A stretch of 64,000 bases of DNA from Saccharibacillus sacchari DSM 19268 (GTDB lineage Bacteria; Bacillota; Bacilli; Paenibacillales; Paenibacillaceae): NCBI RefSeq assembly GCF_000585395.1, contig NZ_KK073875.1, forward strand, positions 2,728,017 through 2,792,016, written 5' to 3'. How positions within the stretch are numbered: position 1 is the first letter of the stretch; each line of letters opens with the position of its first letter. The notes beneath the pieces are model-generated. The model was not told the origin of the DNA. It saw nothing but the letters and a program-made list of their open reading frames with translations, and did not search any database. Below, one piece after another: positions 57,849-64,000 of the stretch. A program made the translations under genes and the position numbers.

Positions 57849-58715
57849 ATGCAGTGGAAAGGGAGAAGAGCGAGCCGCAACGTCGAAGACCAGCGGGGTC
57901 GAAGCGGCGGCGGAGGTTTAATGGTCGGAGGCGGCTTAGGCGTCGGCGGGATCGTGATCGTCATTATCGTCATGCTGCTCGGCGGCAATCCGTCCGACCT
58001 GCTGAACGGCGGCGCTTCGACGCAGCAAACGCAGACGCAATCGCAATCGGCCGCCAATTACCAAGGAACGGTGGAGGAAGAAGAATTGGCCGACTTCGTC
58101 TCGGTCGTATTGGCCGACACGGAGGACGTGTGGGGCCGGATTTTTCAGGAAAACGGAATGACCTATCGCAATCCGAAGCTCGTCCTGTTTACCGGCAGCG
58201 TGCAATCCGCATGCGGAACTGCCAGCTCGGCAGTCGGGCCGTTTTACTGCCCCGGCGACGAAAAGCTGTATATCGACCTGAGCTTTTACGACGAGTTGAA
58301 ACAGCAGTTCAACGCGCCGGGCGATTTCGCGATGGCTTACGTCGTGGCGCACGAAGTCGGACACCATGTGCAAAATCTGCTCGGTACGAGCGGCAAAGTC
58401 GATCGCCTGCGCCAAACGCTCAGCAAAACGGAGTATAACAAGTACTCCGTCAAGCTGGAGCTTCAGGCGGACTATTACGCGGGGGTATGGGCGCATTACG
58501 AACAAGGACAGAACCTGCTGGAGCAGGGAGACCTCGATGAAGCGTTGACGGCCGCAAGCGCCGTGGGAGACGACAGCATCCAGCTTCAATCGCAGGGTTA
58601 CGTCGTGCCGGACAGCTTCACCCACGGAACGTCCGAACAGCGCAAAAGCTGGTTTTACAAAGGATTCGAAAGCGGCACGATCCAAGGCGGCGACACGTTC
58701 GGCGGCAGCTTTTGA
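57849..58715 (+). CDS. Neutral zinc metallopeptidase (YpfJ-like)
   Basis: A 288-residue membrane-anchored metalloprotease of the YpfJ/KPN_02809 family. A basic start and Gly-rich stretch (GRSGGGGLMVGGGLGVGG) lead into one hydrophobic helix (IVIVIIVMLLGG, ~36-47), then a Gln/Ser linker. The catalytic part has CGTASSAVGPFYCPGDEKLY (~118-137), HEVGHHVQNLLG (zinc HExxH, ~172-183) and LELQADYYAGVWAHYEQG (third ligand E, ~206). The C-terminus has GTSEQRKSWFYKGFESG. The substrate is unknown. AAGGAGG precedes the ATG. Confidence 0.92.
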   Translation: MQWKGRRASRNVEDQRGRSGGGGLMVGGGLGVGGIVIVIIVMLLGGNPSDLLNGGASTQQTQTQSQSAANYQGTVEEEELADFVSVVLADTEDVWGRIFQENGMTYRNPKLVLFTGSVQSACGTASSAVGPFYCPGDEKLYIDLSFYDELKQQFNAPGDFAMAYVVAHEVGHHVQNLLGTSGKVDRLRQTLSKTEYNKYSVKLELQADYYAGVWAHYEQGQNLLEQGDLDEALTAASAVGDDSIQLQSQGYVVPDSFTHGTSEQRKSWFYKGFESGTIQGGDTFGGSF

Positions 58716-58749
58716 TCGGCAACCGTCAATCGGTAGAGCAAACGATATA

Positions 58750-58816
58750 AATGTTGACGAAATAGCAGCATTTTTGCGCAAAATCAGGCATTATATAAAA
58801 AATGTTGACTCTATGC
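58750..58816. repeat. Left flank of the IS: ATGTTGAC repeat units
   Basis: ATGTTGAC occurs at 58751 (followed by CATTTTTGCG) and at 58802, running into the IS target. Together with the right flank (60038-60170) this was one intergenic repeat region before insertion. Confidence 0.6.
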
Positions 58817-60037
58817 CAGATCTGTTGATTAACCATTTTCAGGGAATTCTATCCCGTGTAGCAGATAAAGATTCCACTCGACAGGCAATCGATTGAGCTT
58901 CAATAATCGATCGAATTGCGCCACCGTCAAAGAAGCCGAAGGATGCACGCGTTGGCTGCCTTGCTTGAACACAAATTGCAGAAGCACATAGCTAAGCAAA
59001 GCTGTATACAACTGCCCGTACACCGCGTTCGGCGTGGTGCCGAACAGATTTTTGACGTTCAAATGCTGCTTGACCCAGCGAAACAGCACTTCAATTTGCC
59101 AACGTGTGCGATAGATTTCGGCGATGCGTTCCGGCGAATGGGTATGCAGATTGGTCGCCAAAATCACCGGTTTTCCATTCGGATCGAGCAGATGCACAAT
59201 CCGGAAACGGTGCTGCGTTAATGTCGCAGAGCTCCCGACCCGACACGTGAAGTCCCGTTGAATCGACCCGCCCCACGGTTTTTTCCGTTCGCGAGGCGTG
59301 ACCTCTTGGAAACAGGTATTGTCTCGAAGTCGGATCACGAAAAACTGACGTTTCTCGGCTTCTTCGTACGCGTCAAATCGCTTGTGTTTGCCGTACGCTC
59401 GATCCGCCACCAAAATAAAATCTGGATCAGTTACGCTTGGGGCATGTGTGGAGTCGTGTTCGCGAGAAATCGTTTCGGTCACCCGGTGCAGACGATGTTC
59501 TTCCGGCAAAAAGGCCACATGGAGCTTCACGCCAGCCTTTTGGTTATGAAGAGGTGCCCAAGGCAGGCGGGTTTCGCCCACATTGACTTGCGTCGAATCG
59601 ACCAGAAGCAGTTCTTTCGGTAAACCAATTCGGCGTTTGACGGTACGGCTGCACTTTTCAATCGCCAAGTGAAGCAAGCGTTTAAAGAGGTCGAACGGCA
59701 CGTCTTTCGCTTTTTTGGATAGCGTCGAATGGTCGACCGGAGTCAGTCCGCTGGCCGCAAGGCGCGGCTCGGCGTCACGATACCCGCTCCACTTTTGGTG
59801 GGCAGCTTCCGCTAAGAACAAAAATAAATCATAGACTTTGAACTTGCGAGCCGTGTCGAGGTAACCGATGTCCGTGAGCAACTCTCCGAGTTGCTCACGG
59901 GGGAAAACCGATTGCAGGACCGATTGGAATGAAGTAGACTTTGTCATGAGGTCGCCTCGTTTCTCTGGGTGTAGGGGTACAACCAGCGTAACAAACAAGG
60001 CGCCTCTTTTCTATTTTTTGGTTAATCAACAGGCCTA
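58817..60037 (-). mobile_element. Complete IS4-family-type insertion sequence
   Basis: About 1221 bp with one transposase gene. The ends carry CTGTTGATTAACCA (58822-58835) and TGGTTAATCAACAG (60019-60032), exact complements; counting the outer bases the inverted repeats are about 19 with three mismatches. ACTCTATGC at 58808-58816 and again at 60038-60046 is the likely 9-bp target duplication. It interrupted an intergenic hairpin element downstream of the metallopeptidase gene. The ends and reading frame are intact, so it may still be active. Confidence 0.85.
58829..59947 (-). CDS. IS4-family transposase
   Basis: A 372-residue DDE transposase. Marks: LPKELLLVDSTQVNVGETRL (first Asp, ~108-127), DFILVADRAYGKHKRFDAYE (second Asp, ~175-194) and the YREK-like segment IAEIYRTRWQIEVLFRWVKQ (Glu, ~270-289) diagnostic of the IS4 group. 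The N-terminal FPREQLGELLTDIGYLDTAR is a typical IS4 start region. ATG 59947 follows GAGGCGACC; the frame is open to 59998 but lacks a site. Complete, without frameshift. Confidence 0.92.
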   Translation of the reverse strand: MTKSTSFQSVLQSVFPREQLGELLTDIGYLDTARKFKVYDLFLFLAEAAHQKWSGYRDAEPRLAASGLTPVDHSTLSKKAKDVPFDLFKRLLHLAIEKCSRTVKRRIGLPKELLLVDSTQVNVGETRLPWAPLHNQKAGVKLHVAFLPEEHRLHRVTETISREHDSTHAPSVTDPDFILVADRAYGKHKRFDAYEEAEKRQFFVIRLRDNTCFQEVTPRERKKPWGGSIQRDFTCRVGSSATLTQHRFRIVHLLDPNGKPVILATNLHTHSPERIAEIYRTRWQIEVLFRWVKQHLNVKNLFGTTPNAVYGQLYTALLSYVLLQFVFKQGSQRVHPSASLTVAQFDRLLKLNRLPVEWNLYLLHGIEFPENG

Positions 60038-60170
60038 ACTCTATGCACACATTTTGCTGCCAAAAGCGTTAAAAACGCTCGATTTAGCGTGAAATGTGCA
60101 CAAAAAGTCAACCTTCGAAGCAAAATAACCGATTTGCTTGCCTATATGTTGACGAATCGTCAACAATTTT
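60038..60170. repeat. Right flank of the IS: remainder of the interrupted hairpin
   Basis: After the target duplication come CACACATTTTGC, then an inverted copy GAAATGTGCACAAAAAGTCAAC (split here as GAAATGTGCAC and AAAAAGTCAAC, 60090-60112), and a 17-bp palindrome GTTGACGAATCGTCAAC (60148-60164). With the IS removed, GTTGACT..GCACACATTTT on the left pairs with this inverted copy. Confidence 0.6.
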
Positions 60171-60423
60171 GCGTAGCCGTCGGCACAAAAAGAATCGTAT
60201 TCGGCGAATCCCGTCATGTCCCGCAATGATCATCCGCGCGGCGTTAGGCGATACGCTGAATAGGCCGCCTTTTCATCCGTCATACGAGCAGCCTAAGAAC
60301 CTTCTTTTCCGCTTTACGGCGGATTCGAAGGTTCTTTTTTGACGTGATCCGCATGCTATTGCGCCGCACGGGCGTCAGGGAAGCAGGCATCAAAGAATCA
60401 AGCCGATGCCGATCGCCGACAGC
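60171..60423. other. Gene-free stretch with one plus-strand terminator
   Basis: Between the repeat flank of the IS and the DUF2252 gene no open frame with a ribosome binding site is seen. Apart from the terminator at 60295-60340 nothing was recognised. Confidence 0.5.
60295..60340 (+). terminator. Rho-independent terminator
   Basis: AAGAACCTTC (60295-60304) and GAAGGTTCTT (60327-60336) are exact complements with an inner CCGC..GCGG stem, followed by more T residues. Read on the plus strand; before the IS inserted it would have lain about 360 bases after the metallopeptidase gene. Confidence 0.85.
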
Positions 60424-62004
60424 TTACTCCGCCGCATTATACCCGCCGACCCGGGTTTGATCATTGTTCGTGCTTGTTTTGTCCTCGGCGGGCTCGACCG
60501 TCACTGCATTTTCCATCGCTGGTTCTTCCTTTGCTCGGCCTGCGGAAGCACTCTTCGCCGCATCGCCCTGCGCTCCGATTCCCGCCGCATCGACTGTCGC
60601 CGTACTGCCCACGGCCGCTGTTCCTTCTTCCACTGCCGCCTGCGTTTCCGGAAAACGCTTCGCGATCCATTCCGCGAACAGCGCGTAGTCCCGCTCCACG
60701 ACGTCAGCGTACGCGTAGGCGAACTGGGAGATATGTTTGGCGAACGCGTCGGGGTCGTCCCCCATGGCGTCAGCAATTTCTTTTTCGCTATGATACGGCA
60801 AAATGCCCAAGCTCACGTCGAAGTCGGCACGCGCGTGCATCTTGGCGGTCAGTTGCCCCATGATCGTCAGCACGCGCTCCATATCCCCGGTCGTTTGCAG
60901 CGCTTCAAGCTTCAAACGCTTTTTGTACGGGGAGCGTTCGCGGGCATAGAAGTGGCGTCCGTCCATCGTCAGGAAGCCCAGATAAGGATCGGCTTCATGG
61001 TGCATCGCTTGTTGGGTAGCCGTTACGCGCTTACCTTGATGGACGAAAGTCTCCCAGAACGATTCGGAATACGGCATGAAGTAGGCGGGAACCGGTACGC
61101 GAACTTCTTTGACCTCCAGCACCGTATCATCCGAATCGCGGTCGCCTGTAGCCTCGGCCGTACCGCCTTCGATGAGCACGTAGAAGCGGTCCAATCCGAT
61201 TGAAGCCGTACCTGAGCCGTGCTTCACCGCGACGTCTTTGATCCGGTAATGCTCTTCGCCCGGACGGCGGCACAGCAGCGTATCCATATAGAATCTCCAT
61301 GCCTGCTCAAGCCCGCCGCGCTCGTTTTCGGTCGGTTCGACCAGCTCGTTGTTTTCCAGGAACGCGCGTCCGTCGCCGCTTTGCATCCGGGCCGTGACTT
61401 TTTCTAAAAAGTGGCCTTGCTGCCGCTTCTCCAGCTTTCGCAGGAGCTTGCGAACCGCCCCTTTGGCGCAGTCCGAATCGACGACGAAGTCGGCCGGATC
61501 GTCTTTGCGGGAAGCAAACTTGCCGATCTGCTTGTAGTAAGACCGTATGTAATGCGCCGCCGCATCGACTTGCTGTTCCGGCGTGTAACCGAGTTGGCGC
61601 CCGACCAGAACAATGCTCACGGTCATCCGTACGACGTCGTACAGGTAGGAGCCGACATAGCCTTCATCGAAGTCGTTCACGTCGTAGACGATACGCCCGT
61701 CTCCGCTCTGGAACGCGCCGAAGTTTTCGAAATGCAGATCGCCTTGTACCCAGGTCGGGCGATCTTTCGGCGTATGGTACGGGAAATATTGGCGCGTAAC
61801 GTCGAAGTAGAACAGATAGGCGCTGCCGCGATAGAAGGAGAATGGGCTCAGCGCCATTTTGCGGTATTTCTCCGTGCGTTTGGCATCGTCAAGAGCCATA
61901 CGCTCTCCGTCGAATTCGTCGAAGATCGAAATCAGCGTATCTTGGCGCAATTTTTTGCGCGTGCGCAGAACGCCTTCGGTAATGCTTGCATTGACAGTAG
62001 ACAT
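60424..62004 (-). CDS. DUF2252-family protein
   Basis: A 526-residue protein of the DUF2252 family, which is distantly kinase-like (aminoglycoside phosphotransferase fold by family knowledge). Marks: LSPFSFYRGSAYLFYFDV (~52-69), PTWVQGDLHFENFGAFQSGD (~83-102, resembling the H-G-D-x-H-x2-N catalytic loop), VYDVNDFDEGYVGSYLYDVV (~106-125, D-F-D) and KDVAVKHGSGTASIGLDRFY (~257-276). The last ~70 residues are a low-complexity Ala/Glu/Thr tail not needed for the fold. The substrate is unknown. GAAGGAGTG precedes the ATG. Confidence 0.88.
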   Translation of the reverse strand: MSTVNASITEGVLRTRKKLRQDTLISIFDEFDGERMALDDAKRTEKYRKMALSPFSFYRGSAYLFYFDVTRQYFPYHTPKDRPTWVQGDLHFENFGAFQSGDGRIVYDVNDFDEGYVGSYLYDVVRMTVSIVLVGRQLGYTPEQQVDAAAHYIRSYYKQIGKFASRKDDPADFVVDSDCAKGAVRKLLRKLEKRQQGHFLEKVTARMQSGDGRAFLENNELVEPTENERGGLEQAWRFYMDTLLCRRPGEEHYRIKDVAVKHGSGTASIGLDRFYVLIEGGTAEATGDRDSDDTVLEVKEVRVPVPAYFMPYSESFWETFVHQGKRVTATQQAMHHEADPYLGFLTMDGRHFYARERSPYKKRLKLEALQTTGDMERVLTIMGQLTAKMHARADFDVSLGILPYHSEKEIADAMGDDPDAFAKHISQFAYAYADVVERDYALFAEWIAKRFPETQAAVEEGTAAVGSTATVDAAGIGAQGDAAKSASAGRAKEEPAMENAVTVEPAEDKTSTNNDQTRVGGYNAAE

Positions 62005-62055
62005 GAACCTTCACTCCTTCGAATTTTCTGCATGGAAAAGCATACGCGACGAACT

Positions 62056-62161
62056 AGTACCTTATCAACTCTTAATCATAGGATTATGTTTGCTGGAAAC
62101 CCACACGCTTTAGGTGGGTTTCCGGCGGGCATAACCTTACTTTTAGCGTTGATAAGATACT
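62056..62161 (-). repeat. Hairpin element family 1, copy b (one CTAAAGCGT-loop hairpin)
   Basis: A 106-bp element inverted relative to the copy at 21799. Ends AGTACCTTATCAACTC and GCGTTGATAAGATACT match those of copy a. The inner hairpin is GGAAACCCAC-loop-GTGGGTTTCC, and the loop on the minus strand is again CTAAAGCGT. The outer arms contain GGATTATG and CATAACC. It lies between the divergent DUF2252 and GIY-YIG genes. Confidence 0.85.
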
Positions 62162-62291
62162 TGTCCGAGGTTGCGGCAATCGTTTATTTTCATGGCGCGA
62201 AAGGTGATTCTGTGGTAGGATGGGCAGCGCCGGAAGCCTTTGACGCGACGGCGGGGCCGAGAGGCCATTTTCTATAGAGGACGTGAACCTA

Positions 62292-62648
62292 ATGATTCTA
62301 GTTACTGTACCGAAGCCGGATGTCTCGATCGAAAAGCAGGAGAATCCGCAGCTTAGCCATATTTACGGATTTACCGACTTCCACCTGATCACGCGCGAAG
62401 AAGCCGGCATTTTCATGTTTTACGGCGAGAACGACGAACTGCTCTTCGTCGGCAAAGCCCGCAAGCTCAGACCCCGGATCAAAAAGCATTTCGAAGACAG
62501 CGTATCGCCGATGAAAAATCATCGCGAAGAAGTTCGCCGCATCGACGTCTGCCTGGTGGCCGATCCGACGCATCGCGAGATTTACGAGACGTTTTTGATC
62601 AACAACGGCCGTGCCAAATACAACGTCGATAAAGTCTTTTATAAATAA
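62292..62648 (+). CDS. Solo GIY-YIG-type nuclease-like protein
   Basis: A 118-residue protein built around a GIY-YIG fold. The paired motif appears as GIFMFYGENDELLFVGKARK (~38-57; GIF for GIY, FVG for YIG), followed by LRPRIKKHFED (catalytic Arg) and HREIYETFLINNGRAKYN (catalytic Glu and Asn, ~96-113). The key residues of the UvrC/SLX1-like active site are therefore present. The role is unknown; small solo members are common in Bacillales. ATG 62292 has GAGG about eleven bases upstream; the GTG at 62283 is too close to it. Confidence 0.8.
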   Translation: MILVTVPKPDVSIEKQENPQLSHIYGFTDFHLITREEAGIFMFYGENDELLFVGKARKLRPRIKKHFEDSVSPMKNHREEVRRIDVCLVADPTHREIYETFLINNGRAKYNVDKVFYK

Positions 62649-62667
62649 AGTTCGAATCGTCATATGC

Positions 62668-62718
62668 AAAAAGCCTGTCCTTCGAAAACGCGGTCTGCGC
62701 TCCGGGGACAGGCTTTTT
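62668..62718. terminator. Bidirectional terminator
   Basis: AAAAAGCCTGTCC (62668-62680) and GGACAGGCTTTTT (62706-62718) are exact 13-base complements with A- and T-runs. It separates the convergent GIY-YIG and uridine kinase genes. Confidence 0.93.
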
Positions 62719-62730
62719 CGTGCATCATTT

Positions 62731-63366
62731 TTAATGGTGGTTCCACTGATGGTCGCCCGACAAATATTTCTCGGTCAGGATCGACAGCAGCTGAATGCCC
62801 ACTTCATTGTGACCGCCCTCCGGAATGATGAGGTCGGCGTATTTCTTCGAAGGTTCGATAAACGCTTCGTGCATCGGCTTGACCGTGCGCAGATATTGAT
62901 CGTGCACGGAGCGGATGCTGCGTCCGCGATCTTCGATATCGCGCACGACGCGGCGAAGAATCCGCACGTCCGGGTCGGTATCGACGAAGACTTTGATGTC
63001 GAGCAGCGCACGAAGGTTCTCGTCCGACAAGACATGCAATCCTTCGATGATGACGATATTGTTGGGCTTCAGTTCCACGGTCTGATCGGCGGAACGGGCG
63101 TGCATGGTGAAGTCATAGACTGGCGCGTGAGCCACCTTGCCTTCTTTCAAATCGTTCAGGTGTTGGACCATCAGATCGTTGTCGAAAGCAAACGGGTGAT
63201 CATAATTGATCGCTCCGCGCTCTTCGAAGCTAAGCTCCGGATGATCTTTATAATAGTTGTCCTGAGATATGAACGTAACTTTCCCGGCGCCGAGCCGGTC
63301 GATGACGGATCGTGCGACCGTCGTTTTGCCGGAACCGGTGCCGCCGGCGATACCAATAATGAGCAT
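62731..63366 (-). CDS. udk: Uridine kinase
   Basis: A 211-residue P-loop kinase that phosphorylates uridine and cytidine to UMP and CMP in pyrimidine salvage. Marks: IIGIAGGTGSGKTTVARSVI (Walker A, ~3-22), FISQDNYYKDHPELSFEERG (~31-50), INYDHPFAFDNDLMVQHLND (~52-71), APVYDFTMHARS (~78), VIIEGLHVLSDENLRALLDI (~98-117) and RRVVRDIEDRGRS with the LID arginines (~137). Standard length. GGGAGG lies about twelve bases before the ATG, slightly far but acceptable. Confidence 0.96.
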   Translation of the reverse strand: MLIIGIAGGTGSGKTTVARSVIDRLGAGKVTFISQDNYYKDHPELSFEERGAINYDHPFAFDNDLMVQHLNDLKEGKVAHAPVYDFTMHARSADQTVELKPNNIVIIEGLHVLSDENLRALLDIKVFVDTDPDVRILRRVVRDIEDRGRSIRSVHDQYLRTVKPMHEAFIEPSKKYADLIIPEGGHNEVGIQLLSILTEKYLSGDHQWNHH

Positions 63367-63633
63367 GGCGATCGATAAACCTCCCTAGGTTGATGGCCGA
63401 TTGCAATTGTTTGCAATTTCAGTATTGTAGCACAGTATGCCCTTTTTTTCACCCGATTTTATTGCTTTTATTCAGACTCTTGCAAGAATGGATTGCGTGC
63501 TACCGAACCCGCCGCTACAATTGAGAAACGCGGATACGGCGGACGCATGTTTTCGGATCGATTTCATTTCGGAATTCTTCGATCATGTTTTCACGGAAGG
63601 CGATACACAGCATAAGAACGGGAGGCAGTTCCC

Positions 63634-64000
63634 TTGAAGCATAAAACCGGCAGCCCAAGCTTGAGCCGGCTGATCCGTCACTCCATGAATTCGTCCACGT
63701 TGTTCACTATTCTTGTATTTGCGGTCATTGTCACCATTTTGCTCTCCGTAGTCATTCGTCCCCTCGCACAGCTCGGCGCGCAATTGGTCGCACACTCCAC
63801 CATGCGGGAGATGACGTCGCCGGCTTTCCCTGAAAATCACGGTATAGATCGATTGGAGGATCTTTCTCCGGCAGCCTCCGGTTTTGAACGTTGGTGGAAG
63901 ACGGTTGAACGGCAAGAAGTCGTCAATTACCGAATTCCGGTAATCGACGGGGATGAGCCTTTGGCCTACGACGAAGGTCGCGAGATGCCCCGGGCGCTTC
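63634..64000 (+). CDS. N-terminal part of a membrane-anchored protein, cut by the window end
   Basis: An open frame of 122 codons without stop at the window end. It starts at a TTG eight bases after GGGAGG (63620-63625). A basic N-terminus (MKHKTGSPSLSRLIRHS) is followed by one hydrophobic helix (LFTILVFAVIVTILLSVVI, ~24-42) and then an extracytoplasmic, mixed-charge region (MTSPAFPENHGIDRLEDL; FERWWKTVERQEVVNYRIPV). No family was recognised from this part; a sensor or cell-surface protein is possible. Confidence 0.65.
   Translation, partial: MKHKTGSPSLSRLIRHSMNSSTLFTILVFAVIVTILLSVVIRPLAQLGAQLVAHSTMREMTSPAFPENHGIDRLEDLSPAASGFERWWKTVERQEVVNYRIPVIDGDEPLAYDEGREMPRAL

Noticed and set aside
58817..60037. 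Composite transposon or genomic island
   Set aside because: Only one IS copy is present; flanking genes (metallopeptidase, DUF2252) look like ordinary chromosomal genes.
63437..63637. Plus-strand open frame of 66 codons before the last gene
   Set aside because: No ribosome binding site, no family likeness, and its end overlaps the ribosome binding site and start of the downstream gene.

Overview
The window looks like chromosomal DNA of a Gram-positive, GC-rich member of the Paenibacillaceae (Paenibacillus or Saccharibacillus-like). Evidence: strong AAGGAGG-type ribosome binding sites before nearly every gene, frequent GTG/TTG starts, an SLH-domain S-layer-type protein, Firmicute-type lipoproteins, and glycosyltransferases resembling the LafA/LafB-CpoA glycolipid enzymes of Firmicutes. 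The genus is an inference. No rRNA, tRNA, CRISPR array or prophage was recognised. One complete insertion sequence is present.

Layout. 1-4.3 kb: end of a probable acetyltransferase, a cytosolic LRR protein, a lipid kinase, an M20 amidohydrolase and a PhnA/YjdM zinc-ribbon protein. 4.5-9.2 kb: a giant secreted SLH protein with twelve ~71-residue repeats. 9.4-15.7 kb: a Cys-rich pentapeptide-repeat protein, a GNAT, an aldo/keto reductase, then glycerate use (GntP permease, glycerate kinase, CdaR-type regulator). 16-19 kb: a likely two-step membrane glycolipid cluster with a VTT-family membrane protein. 19-28 kb: redox enzymes with ArsR and MarR regulators, two SRPBCC paralogues and a diguanylate cyclase. 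28-33.2 kb: a complete branched-chain amino acid ABC transporter (livKHMGF order). 33.5-36.7 kb: a radical SAM enzyme, a small lipoprotein, a tiny DUF3934-like protein and a YkgJ/SEC-C metal-cluster protein.

36.9-39.8 kb holds the most striking locus: a tight four-gene operon of an NrtR-like Nudix regulator, a NADAR protein, a bacterial-type PARG (TIGR02452-like) and a TARG1-like macrodomain. All four act on, or sense, ADP-ribose or NAD-derived modifications, yet no ADP-ribosyltransferase is nearby. It reads as a dedicated ADP-ribose 'eraser' module.

39.9-48.4 kb: a TetR/NAD(P)-binding pair with two operators, an SrpA-type small catalase, and an ECF transporter (S, fused A1A2, T) with a PHP-domain gene and a divergent RpiR regulator. 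48.4-58.7 kb: a monooxygenase, a DedA protein, a WYL regulator with a GyrI-like partner, a GGDEF-EAL protein, a sigma factor fused to DUF1835 with a strong internal ribosome binding site, EcsC and a zinc metallopeptidase. 58.8-60.0 kb: an IS4-type element. 60-64 kb: DUF2252, a solo GIY-YIG protein, uridine kinase and the start of a membrane protein.

Several families of intergenic hairpin elements are scattered through the window. One carries an invariant nine-base loop (CTAAAGCGT) on three different stems at two loci 40 kb apart. Another occurs three times as long imperfect hairpins with conserved asymmetric bulges. These look like non-autonomous mobile or RNA-level elements and are not explained by the protein-coding annotation.
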